Part shown: piece after piece, positions 51,963-60,975 of the stretch | How the letters are laid out: every line of letters starts with the position of its first letter | Position numbering within the stretch: position 1 is the first letter of the stretch | Assembly: GCF_023015625.1 (NCBI RefSeq) | Contig: NZ_JALKAH010000001.1 | Span: forward strand, 992,001-1,056,000 | Length of the DNA: 64,000 bases | Source of the DNA: Yoonia sp. F2084L | Lineage (GTDB): Bacteria > Pseudomonadota > Alphaproteobacteria > Rhodobacterales > Rhodobacteraceae | Reading direction: 5' to 3' | The notes under the pieces: model-generated | Told to the model about the DNA's origin: nothing | What the model saw: the letters and a program-made list of their open reading frames with translations, nothing else | The model's database searches: none | Translations under genes and position numbers: made by a program

Positions 51963-52998
51963 TGAGGTCAAGAAACCACTGGTCAGTGTTCGCGACCTGA
52001 AGATGCATTTCCCCATCTATGCCGGCCTGCTGCGCCGCCGCGTGGGCGAGGTGAAGGCGGTCGATGGCGTTAGCTTTGACGTTATGGAAGGCGAAACGCT
52101 TGGGCTGGTGGGTGAAAGTGGGTGCGGGAAATCCACCTGTGGCCGTGCGGTGCTGCGTCTTTATGATATAACCTCTGGTTCAATACAGATTGACAACCGC
52201 GAGATCGGTCCGACCCCTCAATCGCAACTGCGCAGTATGCGCCCCACCATGCAGATGGTGTTCCAGGACCCGCAAGCGTCACTGAACCCCCGCATGACCG
52301 TCGAAGACATCATCAAAGAGCCGCTGGACGAACACACCAAAGGAACAGACGCCGAAAAGCGTGAAAAGGTCGGCGAATTGATGGATGCGGTCGGGTTAAA
52401 CCGCAAGTTTGCCAAGCGCTACCCGCATGCGTTTTCCGGCGGGCAGCGGCAGCGCATCGGTATTGCCCGCGCGCTGGCGCTGAACCCCAAATTTATCGTT
52501 TGCGACGAACCGATTGCCGCCTTGGATGTATCCATTCAGGCGCAGGTGGTGAACCTGCTCGAAGACCTGCAAGAGCAGTTTGGCCTGACCTATCTTTTCA
52601 TCAGCCACGATTTGTCGATGGTCCGCCATATCGCAACCCGTGTTGCCGTGATGTATCTGGGCAAGATTGTCGAACTGGCCCCGCGCGAGGCGCTTTATGC
52701 CGATCCACTGCACCCCTACACCAAGGCGCTTTTATCCGCAGTCCCAGAACCGGACCCCAGCCTTGCACGCGCAACCGAACGCATCATCCTGCAAGGTGAT
52801 GTGCCATCCCCGTCAAATCCCCCTAAAGGATGCAACTTTTGCACCCGCTGCCCGTCGGTGATGGACATCTGCAAGGATGTGGAACCAGATTACCGCGAGG
52901 TGCGCCCTGGCCGGTTCACGGCCTGCCACCTTTACAACGAAACAACCGACGCTGCCGATGCAACGGCAGGTCATGAGGCCGAAGAGCACACAACATGA
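51955..52998 (+). CDS. Peptide ABC transporter ATP-binding protein (DppF/OppF-type)
   Basis: A 347-residue ATPase. Walker [21 protein letters not shown]-loop [16 protein letters not shown], signature [17 protein letters not shown], Walker [15 protein letters not shown] and the C-terminal [20 protein letters not shown] cysteine tail. The start at 51955 has GGAGG 8 bases upstream; the frame is open earlier but inside the previous gene. A soluble C-terminal extension is Ala/Asp/Thr-rich. Confidence 0.95.
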
Positions 52999-53023
52999 CA
53001 AAGACCAACAAGGAGAAGTCAAA

Positions 53024-54745
53024 ATGAAACTCAAAACAGCCCTGATGGGCGCTGTTGCCAGCTTGGTGCTTGCACCGATGGCCTATGCCGATGGGCACGA
53101 AGGCGAGCGCGGCCGCGATGGCAATGTTAACATCATCTATTGGCAAGCCGTTTCAATCATGAACCCGTTCCTGTCGGGTGGTACGAAAGACATCGAAGCC
53201 GCCAGCCTCGTGCTGGAGCCGCTTGCACGCTACAACGAAGAAGGCGTGATGGTTCCTTATCTGGCGACCGCAATTCCGACCGTCAGCAACGGCGGTGTAT
53301 CAGAGGATCTGACCTCGATCACTTGGCAGATTGACCCCGATGTTGTCTGGTCTGATGGCACACCCGTCACATCCCGCGATGTACAGTTCACATGGGAATA
53401 CTGCACCGCTGAAGGCGGTGGCTGTGCGCAGGGTGCCAAATTCTCAAACGTTGATAACGTTGAAATTATTGACGAAAAAACGGTGAAGGTGAACTTCACT
53501 GGTCCCGCGCCAAACCCTTATCAGGCGTTTGTTGGCCACGAGTCGCCAATTCTGCAAGCCGCACAATTCGCTGAATGCCTTGGGCCTCGTGCACCGGAGT
53601 GCACAGACGCCAACTTTGGCCCAATCGGCACAGGTCCGTTTGTTGTCACAGATTTCCGCGTCAATGACGTTGTGCAGTTTGCGGCGAACGAAAACTACCG
53701 CGATCCCGGCAAGCCTGCCTTTGCGACAGTGACCTTCAAAGGTGGCGGCGATGCAACGGCTGCCGGTCGTGCTGTCATGGAAACAGGCGAATTTGACTAC
53801 GCCTGGAACATGCAGCTGGCACCTGATGTGATTGCTGCTATGGCCGAAGGCGGCATGGGCGTGCCTGTGTCCGCATTTGGGACATTGGTTGAGCGGATCG
53901 AAATGAACCTGACCGATCCATCACCAGAACTGGAAGAAGGCGTGCGCTCAACTGTTGCGGCACCGCATCCGTTCCTGACTGATGCCCGCGTGCGTGAAGC
54001 ACTGTCCATCGCAATCGATCGCGATCTACTGGTTGAAGTGGGCTATGGTCAGGCCGGTCGTCCGACATGTAACCTTGTGCCAGCGCCTGCGCTTTATGCG
54101 TCTGACAACACGGCATGCCTGACACAAGACATGGAGCGCGCGAATGCGTTGCTTGATGAAGCAGGCTTTATGATGGGCAGCGATGGTGTGCGTGTGAACG
54201 CAGACGGCGTACGTTTGTCGGTTCTCTATCAGACATCCACAAACGCCGTGCGTCAGGATTTCCAAGCCCTGATCAAGCAGTGGTGGGAAGAGATCGGTGT
54301 TGAAACCGAGCTGCGCAACATTGATGCGGGTGTCTTCTTTGGTGGTGATCCGGGTTCGCCTGACACATTCCAGCGCTTCTATGCTGACGTTGAAATGTAC
54401 GCCAACAACTTCCCCGGCACGGATCCACAGGCCTATCTGGGTGCGTATCTGTGCGACAACATCCCGTCGCCAGAAACACAGTGGCAGGGTGAAAACATCA
54501 ACCGTGTTTGCGATCCAGCCTATGACGCGCTTTGGGCCGAGTTGGCTGCGACAGCTGACCTCGAAGAGCGGGGCCGCATTGGCCGTGAGCTCAATGATAT
54601 GCTGACCAAGGACAGCAACATCATCGTGCCACTGGTCGATCGTGGCCGTGTGTCTGCACATTCCGTTACACTTGGCGGCGTTGTCCTGAACACATGGGAC
54701 AGTGAGCTGTGGAACATCGCTGACTGGTATCGCATCAGCGAATAA
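53024..54745 (+). CDS. Peptide ABC transporter substrate-binding protein (family 5)
   Basis: A 573-residue periplasmic protein. Signal peptide MKLKTALMGAVASLVLAPMA, then the SBP_bac_5 fold (WQIDPDVVWSDGTPVTSRDV, GTGPFVVTDFRVNDVV, DARVREALSIAIDRDLLVEV, VDRGRVSAHSVTLGGVVLN). It has an even set of Cys, unusual for the family, suggesting disulfides (CTAEGGGCAQ, CLGPRAPEC). AAGGAG precedes ATG 53024. Ligand not predictable; peptides or N-acyl amino acids fit the neighbours. Confidence 0.94.
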   Translation: MKLKTALMGAVASLVLAPMAYADGHEGERGRDGNVNIIYWQAVSIMNPFLSGGTKDIEAASLVLEPLARYNEEGVMVPYLATAIPTVSNGGVSEDLTSITWQIDPDVVWSDGTPVTSRDVQFTWEYCTAEGGGCAQGAKFSNVDNVEIIDEKTVKVNFTGPAPNPYQAFVGHESPILQAAQFAECLGPRAPECTDANFGPIGTGPFVVTDFRVNDVVQFAANENYRDPGKPAFATVTFKGGGDATAAGRAVMETGEFDYAWNMQLAPDVIAAMAEGGMGVPVSAFGTLVERIEMNLTDPSPELEEGVRSTVAAPHPFLTDARVREALSIAIDRDLLVEVGYGQAGRPTCNLVPAPALYASDNTACLTQDMERANALLDEAGFMMGSDGVRVNADGVRLSVLYQTSTNAVRQDFQALIKQWWEEIGVETELRNIDAGVFFGGDPGSPDTFQRFYADVEMYANNFPGTDPQAYLGAYLCDNIPSPETQWQGENINRVCDPAYDALWAELAATADLEERGRIGRELNDMLTKDSNIIVPLVDRGRVSAHSVTLGGVVLNTWDSELWNIADWYRISE

Positions 54746-54753
54746 GCCAACCC

Positions 54754-54779
54754 GTTGGCCGGGGTCCGCCCCGGCCGAC
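54754..54779 (+). terminator. Intercistronic hairpin after the substrate-binding protein gene
   Basis: An 11-bp stem (GTTGGCCGGGG / CCCCGGCCGAC, one G-T pair) with loop TCCG, followed 5 bases later by five T. It lies between the substrate-binding gene and the first permease. In ABC operons such elements often protect the upstream mRNA or terminate part of the transcripts, so that binding protein exceeds permease. Energy not computed. Confidence 0.6.
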
Positions 54780-54817
54780 ATCCCTTTTTCCGAAAGCCAT
54801 GTATAAAGGCGTCGTAA

Positions 54818-55825
54818 ATGCTCACCTACACCATCCGTAGATTGCTGCTGTCGATCCCGACGCTTATCTTCATTGCTTTTGTCATCTTCATGCTGCTGGA
54901 ACTTGCACCCGGCGATCCGATGGCCAGCATGCCCCTTTCAATACCGCCCGAAGTCCGCCAGCAAATGCGCGAAGCGCTGGGTCTGGGAGAACCGTGGTGG
55001 ATCCGCTTCCCGCTTTGGCTGAACCAGTTCTTTATCGTCGAACCGCAGTATTGGATCGACAACGCCTTTGGCACGAATTTCGCCGATGGTGCCCAGCGCA
55101 TCATCAGCTTCCAGTCCCGCAGCCCCGTATTTGACGTGATTGCCCAGCGCCTGCCACAGACACTCTGGGTTGTGGCGATGTCCTACGTTGTTGGTGTGCT
55201 GATCGCCCTGCCGATCGGGATTATCAGCGCCTACAAGCAGTATTCAGTCTTTGATCAGGCCGGTACTTTCATCAGCATGATCGGGTTTTCCGTGCCACCG
55301 TTCTTTTCCGGCGTGTTGCTGATTGTGATCTTCTCGGTGCAATTGGGATGGCTGCCCTCCATCTACGATACAACCTTGGTTGTGAACTCTTGGGACACGT
55401 TCACGCAACAGCTTCAGCAGATGATCATGCCCGTGATGGTTCTGGCCTTGCAGACCACTGCACAGGTCAGCCGTTACATGCGGGCATCCATGCTGGACAA
55501 CCTCAGCCAGGATTACGTCCGCACCGCCCGTGCCAAGGGGATGTCGGAAAGCGTTGTTGTTCTCAAGCATGTGCTGCGCAATTCGATGATCCCCGTCGTG
55601 ACCGTGATCGCGCTTGGCATCCCGTCTATCTTTGGCGGGGCGATCATCACCGAACAGATTTTCAAGGTGAATGGCCTGGGCCAATTGCTGATCATTGCCT
55701 TGCAAGGTTCTGACATTCCGATGGTCATGACGATCACCTTCCTGCTGGCGGTGCTGATCGTCATGATGAACCTGATTGCCGATGTGCTTTACGGCATTCT
55801 TGATCCGAGGATCCGCTATGACTGA
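54818..55825 (+). CDS. Peptide ABC transporter permease (DppB/OppB-type)
   Basis: A 335-residue inner-membrane permease with the typical first span (LLLSIPTLIFIAFVIFMLLE), the hydrophilic segment after it, and the EAA loop DYVRTARAKGMSESVVVLKH, GIPSIFGGAIITEQIF. Coupled to the next permease by an eight-base overlap. Confidence 0.95.
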   Translation: MLTYTIRRLLLSIPTLIFIAFVIFMLLELAPGDPMASMPLSIPPEVRQQMREALGLGEPWWIRFPLWLNQFFIVEPQYWIDNAFGTNFADGAQRIISFQSRSPVFDVIAQRLPQTLWVVAMSYVVGVLIALPIGIISAYKQYSVFDQAGTFISMIGFSVPPFFSGVLLIVIFSVQLGWLPSIYDTTLVVNSWDTFTQQLQQMIMPVMVLALQTTAQVSRYMRASMLDNLSQDYVRTARAKGMSESVVVLKHVLRNSMIPVVTVIALGIPSIFGGAIITEQIFKVNGLGQLLIIALQGSDIPMVMTITFLLAVLIVMMNLIADVLYGILDPRIRYD

Positions 55826-56771
55826 TACAAGCCTCGAAAAAGAAGTCGTTATTGAGAAGCCGCGCAATCAGTGGCTGGATGTTTGGGACCAGTTCCGCAC
55901 CCACAAGGGCGCTGTCTTTGGTCTGGGGTTCCTGATTTTCATCACCCTGTTTGCGACCATCGGCCCATGGCTGTGGCAAGTCGACCCCGGACGGCTGGAT
56001 ATCCGCAACAAGGACCTTCGTCCGATCTACATGGCGCTTTTCGACGGCGATGCAAAGGTGAGTTGGGCCAACCCGATGGGCACAGACAACCTGGGCCGCG
56101 ATATCATGGCAAACATCATGCAAGGCGGCCGCATCTCGCTCGCCGTTGGATGGACCGCGATGATTTTGGCGGTGTTTTTGGGGACGCTGATTGGCGTTCT
56201 GGCCGGATACTTCCGCCGCCTCGACGGCATATTAATGCGCTTTACCGATCTGGTGCTGTCGCTCCCATTGCTGCCATTGCTGCTGGTCATGATGCTGCTC
56301 TTCCGTGATCCGTTGCGGGCTGCCTTTGGGCCAGAGAACGGCATATTCATTTTGATTGTGACAGGCATCGGCATCACCTCGTGGATGCAAACCGCCCGTA
56401 TCGTGCGCGGTGACGTCATGGCGCTGAAAGAGCGCGAGTTCGTGCTGGCCGCCCGCTCCATCGGTACCCCTGCCCGGCGAATGATCACACGGCACCTGCT
56501 GCCCAACGTCTTGTCACCGATTATGGTCTCGGCCACGCTTGGGCTGGCCACCGCCATTATTACCGAAAGCGCGTTGTCCTTCCTTGGCCTTGGCTTCCCG
56601 TCCGACTTTCCCACATGGGGCAAGATCCTGTTTGATAGCGTTGACCGGATGACCGCATTCCCCGAGCGCGTGCTCTGGCCCGGTCTGGCGATTTCGCTGA
56701 CGGTGCTGGCGGTGAACTACATCGGCGACGGGCTGCGCGATGCGTTGGATCCGCGGATCAGAGGGTTATAA
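55818..56771 (+). CDS. Peptide ABC transporter permease (DppC/OppC-type)
   Basis: A 317-residue permease. Seen: the N-terminal soluble helix and TM1 (GAVFGLGFLIFITLFATIGP), NPMGTDNLGRDIMANIMQGG, the EAA loop EFVLAARSIGTPARRMITRH and FLGLGFPSDFPTWGKIL. Start at 55818, overlapping the previous stop. Last gene of the operon. Confidence 0.95.
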   Translation: MTDTSLEKEVVIEKPRNQWLDVWDQFRTHKGAVFGLGFLIFITLFATIGPWLWQVDPGRLDIRNKDLRPIYMALFDGDAKVSWANPMGTDNLGRDIMANIMQGGRISLAVGWTAMILAVFLGTLIGVLAGYFRRLDGILMRFTDLVLSLPLLPLLLVMMLLFRDPLRAAFGPENGIFILIVTGIGITSWMQTARIVRGDVMALKEREFVLAARSIGTPARRMITRHLLPNVLSPIMVSATLGLATAIITESALSFLGLGFPSDFPTWGKILFDSVDRMTAFPERVLWPGLAISLTVLAVNYIGDGLRDALDPRIRGL

Positions 56772-56782
56772 CAGAAAAAGGT

Positions 56783-56808
56783 GCAAAGCCGGCGTAGGTC
56801 GGCTTTGC
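56783..56808 (-). terminator. Terminator of the 45-residue ORF, possibly bidirectional
   Basis: A 9-bp perfect stem GCAAAGCCG / CGGCTTTGC with an 8-base loop. On the minus strand it is followed by ACCTTTTTCTG, a usable T tract, and starts 21 bases after the stop of the small ORF. On the plus strand it is 11 bases after the last permease but has no T tract. Confidence 0.6.
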
Positions 56809-56828
56809 GGACAGAGTTGCCATTTATA

Positions 56829-56966
56829 TCACGATTGCTCCGACAGCTCCTGAACTTCACGTTCATGCATTTCTCGTAATTCGGCACGCAACGAAAACCA
56901 GATGTATGAGGAATAAGCGCCAACTGCCAACCCAAACAAAAGAATGATTAGAGCATATTTTTTCAT
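56829..56966 (-). CDS. 45-residue membrane peptide, unknown
   Basis: MKKYALIILLFGLAVGAYSS opens a single membrane span, followed by a short charged helix (LRAELREMHEREVQELSEQS). GGAAT lies before the ATG. The frame is open 84 codons upstream but that part has no protein-like pattern. The hydrophobic/charged layout and the terminator behind it support a real small gene, but this is not proven. Confidence 0.45.
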   Translation of the reverse strand: MKKYALIILLFGLAVGAYSSYIWFSLRAELREMHEREVQELSEQS

Positions 56967-57165
56967 TTTATTCCGGCTATTTGAATCTGCAAAAGCAATT
57001 GCAAACCTGACCTTACATTGACTCAACTGATCAGCGAGGGAAGTCGATGACTCGAAAGGTATGTTAGTCCACTTGATTATGTAAGTGTAGTGTTTCAGGC
57101 AGGACTGCTTTGGGCTCAAACTAGTCATTGGCCCACTATAGGGTGTTGAGACGCCGTAAAACAAG

Positions 57166-57193
57166 AAAGCCCCGCTGCTCGCAGCGGGGCTTT
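57166..57193 (-). terminator. pntAB transcription terminator
   Basis: A 13-bp perfect stem AAAGCCCCGCTGC / GCAGCGGGGCTTT with a minimal loop (57166-57193). Read on the minus strand, downstream of pntB, it is followed by CTTGTTTT. On the plus strand a short T run also follows, so it could work in both directions. Typical strong rho-independent form. Confidence 0.8.
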
Positions 57194-57197
57194 TGCC

Positions 57198-57223
57198 GTA
57201 AGGTGGATCATGATCCACCTTAC
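57198..57223. repeat. 26-base perfect palindrome between pntB and its terminator
   Basis: Half-site GTAAGGTGGATCA is followed directly by its exact reverse complement (57198-57210 and 57211-57223), 7 bases after the pntB stop (minus direction) and 4 bases before the terminator stem. It could form a long hairpin in the 3' UTR or be a protein site. No similar sequence is seen elsewhere in the window. Confidence 0.7.
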
Positions 57224-57230
57224 CTGATCA

Positions 57231-58748
57231 TCAGTCAATCTTCGGCAGCAGCGCATCCAGTGAAGCTTTCGCATCACCATAGAACATCCGCGTGTTGTCC
57301 TTGAAGAACAGCGGGTTCTCGATGCCCGAATACCCTGTCCCCTGCCCACGCTTGGACACAAACACCTGCTTGGCTTTCCAGCATTCCAACACCGGCATAC
57401 CTGCAATTGGGCTGTTAGGGTCGTCCTGTGCCGCAGGGTTCACGATGTCGTTGGAGCCGATCACGATCGCGACGTCCGTATCTGGGAAATCATCATTGAT
57501 TTCGTCCATTTCCATCACGATGTCATAAGGCACCTTCGCCTCGGCCAGCAGCACGTTCATATGCCCGGGCAGACGCCCCGCAACCGGGTGGATCGCAAAG
57601 CGCACGTTCTTGCCCTTGGCGCGCAGCTTGCGCACCAGTTCGGACACCGCCTGCTGCGCCTGTGCGACGGCCATACCGTAGCCTGGAATGATGATGACGC
57701 TGTCTGCTTCGTTCAAGGCCGTGGCCACGCCATCAGCGTCAATCGCGACCTGTTCGCCTTCGACCGCCATCTGTTCGCCCGCAGGGCCGCCAAAGCCGCC
57801 CAGAATGACAGACACAAATGACCGGTTCATCGCCTTACACATGATGTAGGACAGGATCGCACCGGAAGAGCCGACAAGCGCACCGACGACAATCAACAGG
57901 TCATTGCCAAGGCTGAAACCAATCGCCGCTGCGGCCCAGCCGGAATAGCTGTTCAGCATGGACACGACGACGGGCATATCCGCGCCGCCGATACCCATGA
58001 TCAGGTGATAGCCGATGAAGAGGCCAGCGAGTGTCAGCAACACAAGCGCCCAGGATCCGCTGCCGCCCATATACATGATCAGCAAGATCACGGAGAGCGC
58101 CGCGGCACCGGCGTTCAGGAAGTGCCCGCCCGGCAGCTTGTTCGCGCCTGTGTCTACCTTGAACGGCAGCTTGGAAGAGTTACCCGCAAGCTTGGCATAG
58201 GCAATCACGGACCCGGTAAAGGTCACCGCACCGATCCAGATACCCAGCACAAGTTCGACCCGCAGAATGCTGATCTCGACACTGGATTTCTTGGCGATCA
58301 ATTGCCCAAAGGCGCTGAGACCATCGTAAGCCTCTTTCGGCAACCCGATGGCGGTAATCCCATCTGGCCCAACGGCGCCCAGCACTTGGCCGTTCGCCTC
58401 ATAAAGCGCGGCCATATTGTTGATCATGATATCGGCGTTAAAGCCGACAAAGACCGCCGCCAACCCGACCATAGAGTGCATGATCGCGACCAGCTCTGGC
58501 ATCTGCGTCATCTCTACCTTGGTCGCCAGTTGATAACCAACCATGCCGCCCAGACCGATCAGGATGACCGACAGGATACCCAAGCCCGCACCGGGCCCAA
58601 CAAGCGTGGCAAAGACCGCCAGCGCCATACCTGCGATCCCGTACCAGACGGCCCGCTTCGCGCTTTCCTGCCCGGACAGGCCACCCAATGACAGAATGAA
58701 AAGAATACCTGCGACCACATAGGCCGCGATTGTAAATGCGTTATCCAT
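57231..58748 (-). CDS. pntB: NAD(P) transhydrogenase beta subunit
   Basis: A 505-residue subunit with an N-terminal membrane part (about eight spans) and a C-terminal NADP-binding domain III ([80 protein letters not shown]). It uses the proton gradient to make NADPH from NADH. 12 bases after pntA. Confidence 0.97.
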   Translation of the reverse strand: MDNAFTIAAYVVAGILFILSLGGLSGQESAKRAVWYGIAGMALAVFATLVGPGAGLGILSVILIGLGGMVGYQLATKVEMTQMPELVAIMHSMVGLAAVFVGFNADIMINNMAALYEANGQVLGAVGPDGITAIGLPKEAYDGLSAFGQLIAKKSSVEISILRVELVLGIWIGAVTFTGSVIAYAKLAGNSSKLPFKVDTGANKLPGGHFLNAGAAALSVILLIMYMGGSGSWALVLLTLAGLFIGYHLIMGIGGADMPVVVSMLNSYSGWAAAAIGFSLGNDLLIVVGALVGSSGAILSYIMCKAMNRSFVSVILGGFGGPAGEQMAVEGEQVAIDADGVATALNEADSVIIIPGYGMAVAQAQQAVSELVRKLRAKGKNVRFAIHPVAGRLPGHMNVLLAEAKVPYDIVMEMDEINDDFPDTDVAIVIGSNDIVNPAAQDDPNSPIAGMPVLECWKAKQVFVSKRGQGTGYSGIENPLFFKDNTRMFYGDAKASLDALLPKID

Positions 58749-58760
58749 TGCCCTGCCCCT

Positions 58761-60341
58761 TTAAGACTTTTGGAACATGGCGAGCATGCGCCGTGTCACG
58801 AGGAAGCCACCGAAGATGTTCACGGCGGCCATAAAGATACCAAGTGCGGCCAATATCGTGATCAGCACACTGCTTGATCCGATCTGGATCAACGCGCCGA
58901 GGATAATGATCGACGAAATCGCGTTGGTCACAGCCATTAGCGGCGTATGCAGCGAATGTGCTACATTCCAGATCACCTGGAAGCCGATGAAGACTGACAG
59001 AACGAACACGATAAAGTGCTGCATAAAGCTGGCTGGCATGCCGGGGATCAAACCCAAGCCAAGGATCAACGCCGCACCTGCGCCCAAAAGGGTCACTTGC
59101 GTCTTGGTCTCTTTCTGGAAAGCGGCCACTTCTGCGGCACGCTTTTCATCGGCCGTCAGTTCCTTTGGCTTTTCCTTCTTAGGTGCAGCCGCAATCGCAG
59201 CCACCTTTGGTGGTGGCGGCGGGAAGGTAATCTCGCCTTTGTGCGTCGCTGTCGCCCCACGGATCACGTCGTCTTCCATGTTGTGGTTTGGCGTGCCGTC
59301 TTTTTCAGGCGTCAGATCCGTCATCATGTGACGGATGTTGGTCGCATAAAGTGTCGAGGACTGCGCGGCCATCCGGCTGGGGAAGTCGGTGTAACCTACG
59401 ATCGTCACACCGTTATCGGTGACGATCTTTTCGTCCATGACGGTCAGTTTGCAGTTACCACCACGTTCAGCCGCCAGATCAATGATAACCGAACCGGGCT
59501 TCATGCTTTCAACCATGTCTTTGGTCCAAAGCTCTGGTGCGTCGCGGCCCGGGATCAGCGCCGTCGTGATCACAATATCAATATCAGGCGCGATTTCGCG
59601 GAACTTGGCAAGCTGTGCTGCCGCAAATTCAGGCGAGGACACGGCAGCATAGCCACCTGTCGCAGAACCGTCCTGCTGTTCTTCTTCGAAATCGAGGAAG
59701 ACAAATTGAGCGCCCATGGATTCGACCTGCTCGGCCACTTCGGGGCGCACGTCGAAGGCGTAAGTGATGGCACCCAGCGATGTTGCCGTACCAATTGCTG
59801 CCAAACCAGCCACACCAGCGCCGACCACCAGAACTTTCGCGGGGGGTACCTTACCAGCGGCAGTCACCTGTCCGGTAAAGAAGCGGCCAAAGTTGTTACC
59901 GGCTTCGATGACGGCGCGGTAGCCGGCGATGTTCGCCATCGACGACAGCGCGTCCATTTTCTGCGCGCGGCTGATGCGTGGTACCATGTCCATCGCGATC
60001 ACGGTCGCGCCTTTGGCGTTCGCGGCTTCCATCAGTTTTTCATTCTGCGCGGGATAGAAGAACGAGATCAGGGTCTGACCTTCGCGCAGTTTCTTGACTT
60101 CGGCATCCGACGGGGGGCGTACCTTGGCCACGATGTCTGCCGCTTTGTAAAGCGCAGCGGCAGTCTTTACGACCTCAACTCCGGCGTCCTTGTAAGCCTG
60201 ATCAGAGAACCCAGCGGCAGCACCGGCCCCTGTTTCAATCACGCAATCATAGCCAAGCTTTTGCAGATCCTTGGCAGAGGCGGGTGTCATTGCGACCCGG
60301 TCTTCGCCTTCGAATATCTCTTTTGGTGTGCCGATCTTCAC
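58761..60341 (-). CDS. pntA: NAD(P) transhydrogenase alpha subunit (fused form)
   Basis: A 526-residue subunit: NAD-binding domain I (KIGTPKEIFEGEDRVAMTPA, VLVVGAGVAGLAAIGTATSL, YTDFPSRMAAQSSTLYATNI), a Pro/Lys linker (PPPPKVAAIAAAPKKEKPKE) and C-terminal membrane spans. Domains split as pntA1/pntA2 in some alphaproteobacteria are fused here. The start is GTG at 60341 with GGGGGA upstream; the longer frame was dropped. Confidence 0.95.
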   Translation of the reverse strand: MKIGTPKEIFEGEDRVAMTPASAKDLQKLGYDCVIETGAGAAAGFSDQAYKDAGVEVVKTAAALYKAADIVAKVRPPSDAEVKKLREGQTLISFFYPAQNEKLMEAANAKGATVIAMDMVPRISRAQKMDALSSMANIAGYRAVIEAGNNFGRFFTGQVTAAGKVPPAKVLVVGAGVAGLAAIGTATSLGAITYAFDVRPEVAEQVESMGAQFVFLDFEEEQQDGSATGGYAAVSSPEFAAAQLAKFREIAPDIDIVITTALIPGRDAPELWTKDMVESMKPGSVIIDLAAERGGNCKLTVMDEKIVTDNGVTIVGYTDFPSRMAAQSSTLYATNIRHMMTDLTPEKDGTPNHNMEDDVIRGATATHKGEITFPPPPPKVAAIAAAPKKEKPKELTADEKRAAEVAAFQKETKTQVTLLGAGAALILGLGLIPGMPASFMQHFIVFVLSVFIGFQVIWNVAHSLHTPLMAVTNAISSIIILGALIQIGSSSVLITILAALGIFMAAVNIFGGFLVTRRMLAMFQKS

Positions 60342-60378
60342 GGACCATCCCCCATATCTGTTCTTGCAGTCAGTTTGC

Positions 60379-60405
60379 ATTATAGCGCGCAAGAATATTT
60401 CACAA
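60379..60405 (-). promoter_or_regulatory. Predicted pntAB promoter
   Basis: On the minus strand TTGTGA (60405-60400) and a perfect TATAAT (60384-60379), spacer 15 bases, which is short; an activator could compensate. The expected transcript start is near 60372, about 30 bases before the GTG. A 19-base inverted repeat sits 13 bases upstream of the -35. Confidence 0.5.
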
Positions 60406-60417
60406 GGGACTGGCGGC

Positions 60418-60436
60418 CATGACATTAAATGTCATG
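60418..60436. promoter_or_regulatory. Inverted repeat upstream of pntA, candidate regulator site
   Basis: CATGACATT-A-AATGTCATG: perfect 9-base arms around one central base. It lies in the pntA promoter region and 10 bases after the stop of the isoprenylcysteine methyltransferase-like gene. Position upstream of a -35 with a poor spacer fits an activator. The cognate factor is unknown. Confidence 0.5.
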
Positions 60437-60445
60437 CGCTAACAG

Positions 60446-60901
60446 TCACACCCAGCGGCGCGTCTTTTGGCAATAGCGGGCAAATTCAGCACGGAATTTC
60501 ACCCGGAGGCGGTTTTCTTCGGGAACAATAAAACGCTGTGTGATCGTGAAGATGAACAGCGGGACAAGTACCAATGCGATCGGTGCATCCCAGCGCAGGG
60601 CAAGCCCCGCAAGAACCAGCGTATCCCCAAGATAAATCGGGTTGCGCGAGCGTTTAAAGATACCCGAAGTGACCAGCCTGTCCGCCTCCATATGCGGAAT
60701 GATCGTCGTGCGCTGTTTGCGCAATTCAGCGGCTGCCAGCAGGATCAGCACGATCCCACCACCAACGAGCAAACCGCCCAATAGCTCGGTCACTGGCCCA
60801 CCAACGGCCCATGCCATCGGCTGAAGTGCTGCAATCCACCACGTCAACACCAGTGCCAGCAGCAACCAAACAGGCGGTATGTCGATCCATTTCATGCTCA
60901 T
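60446..60901 (-). CDS. Isoprenylcysteine carboxyl methyltransferase family membrane protein
   Basis: A 151-residue protein with about four membrane spans (WLLLALVLTWWIAALQP, LLVGGGIVLILLAAAELRKQ, ALVLVPLFIFTIT) and the family block FKRSRNPIYLGDTLVLAGLA and VPEENRLRVKFRAEFARYCQ that binds SAM. Family members methylate lipids or small molecules; bacterial substrates are mostly unknown. Start at 60901 or 60895 (two close ATG); the SD is weak. Divergent from the SDR gene. Confidence 0.85.
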   Translation of the reverse strand: MSMKWIDIPPVWLLLALVLTWWIAALQPMAWAVGGPVTELLGGLLVGGGIVLILLAAAELRKQRTTIIPHMEADRLVTSGIFKRSRNPIYLGDTLVLAGLALRWDAPIALVLVPLFIFTITQRFIVPEENRLRVKFRAEFARYCQKTRRWV

Positions 60902-60975
60902 GTTTCTGCAGCAACGCTTTGCCCTTGTCCATGCCCGCCGTGCGGTTAGCATATACCCAAACGAAAGGATTGATC

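Noticed and set aside
54754-54789. End of the ABC operon at the hairpin
   Set aside because: Two permease genes follow immediately in the same direction and complete the transporter, so the hairpin is kept as an intercistronic element only.
59016-60422. 468-codon open frame opposite pntA
   Set aside because: Shadow of pntA; His/Arg/Phe-rich low-quality protein with no motif, while pntA motifs are complete on the other strand.
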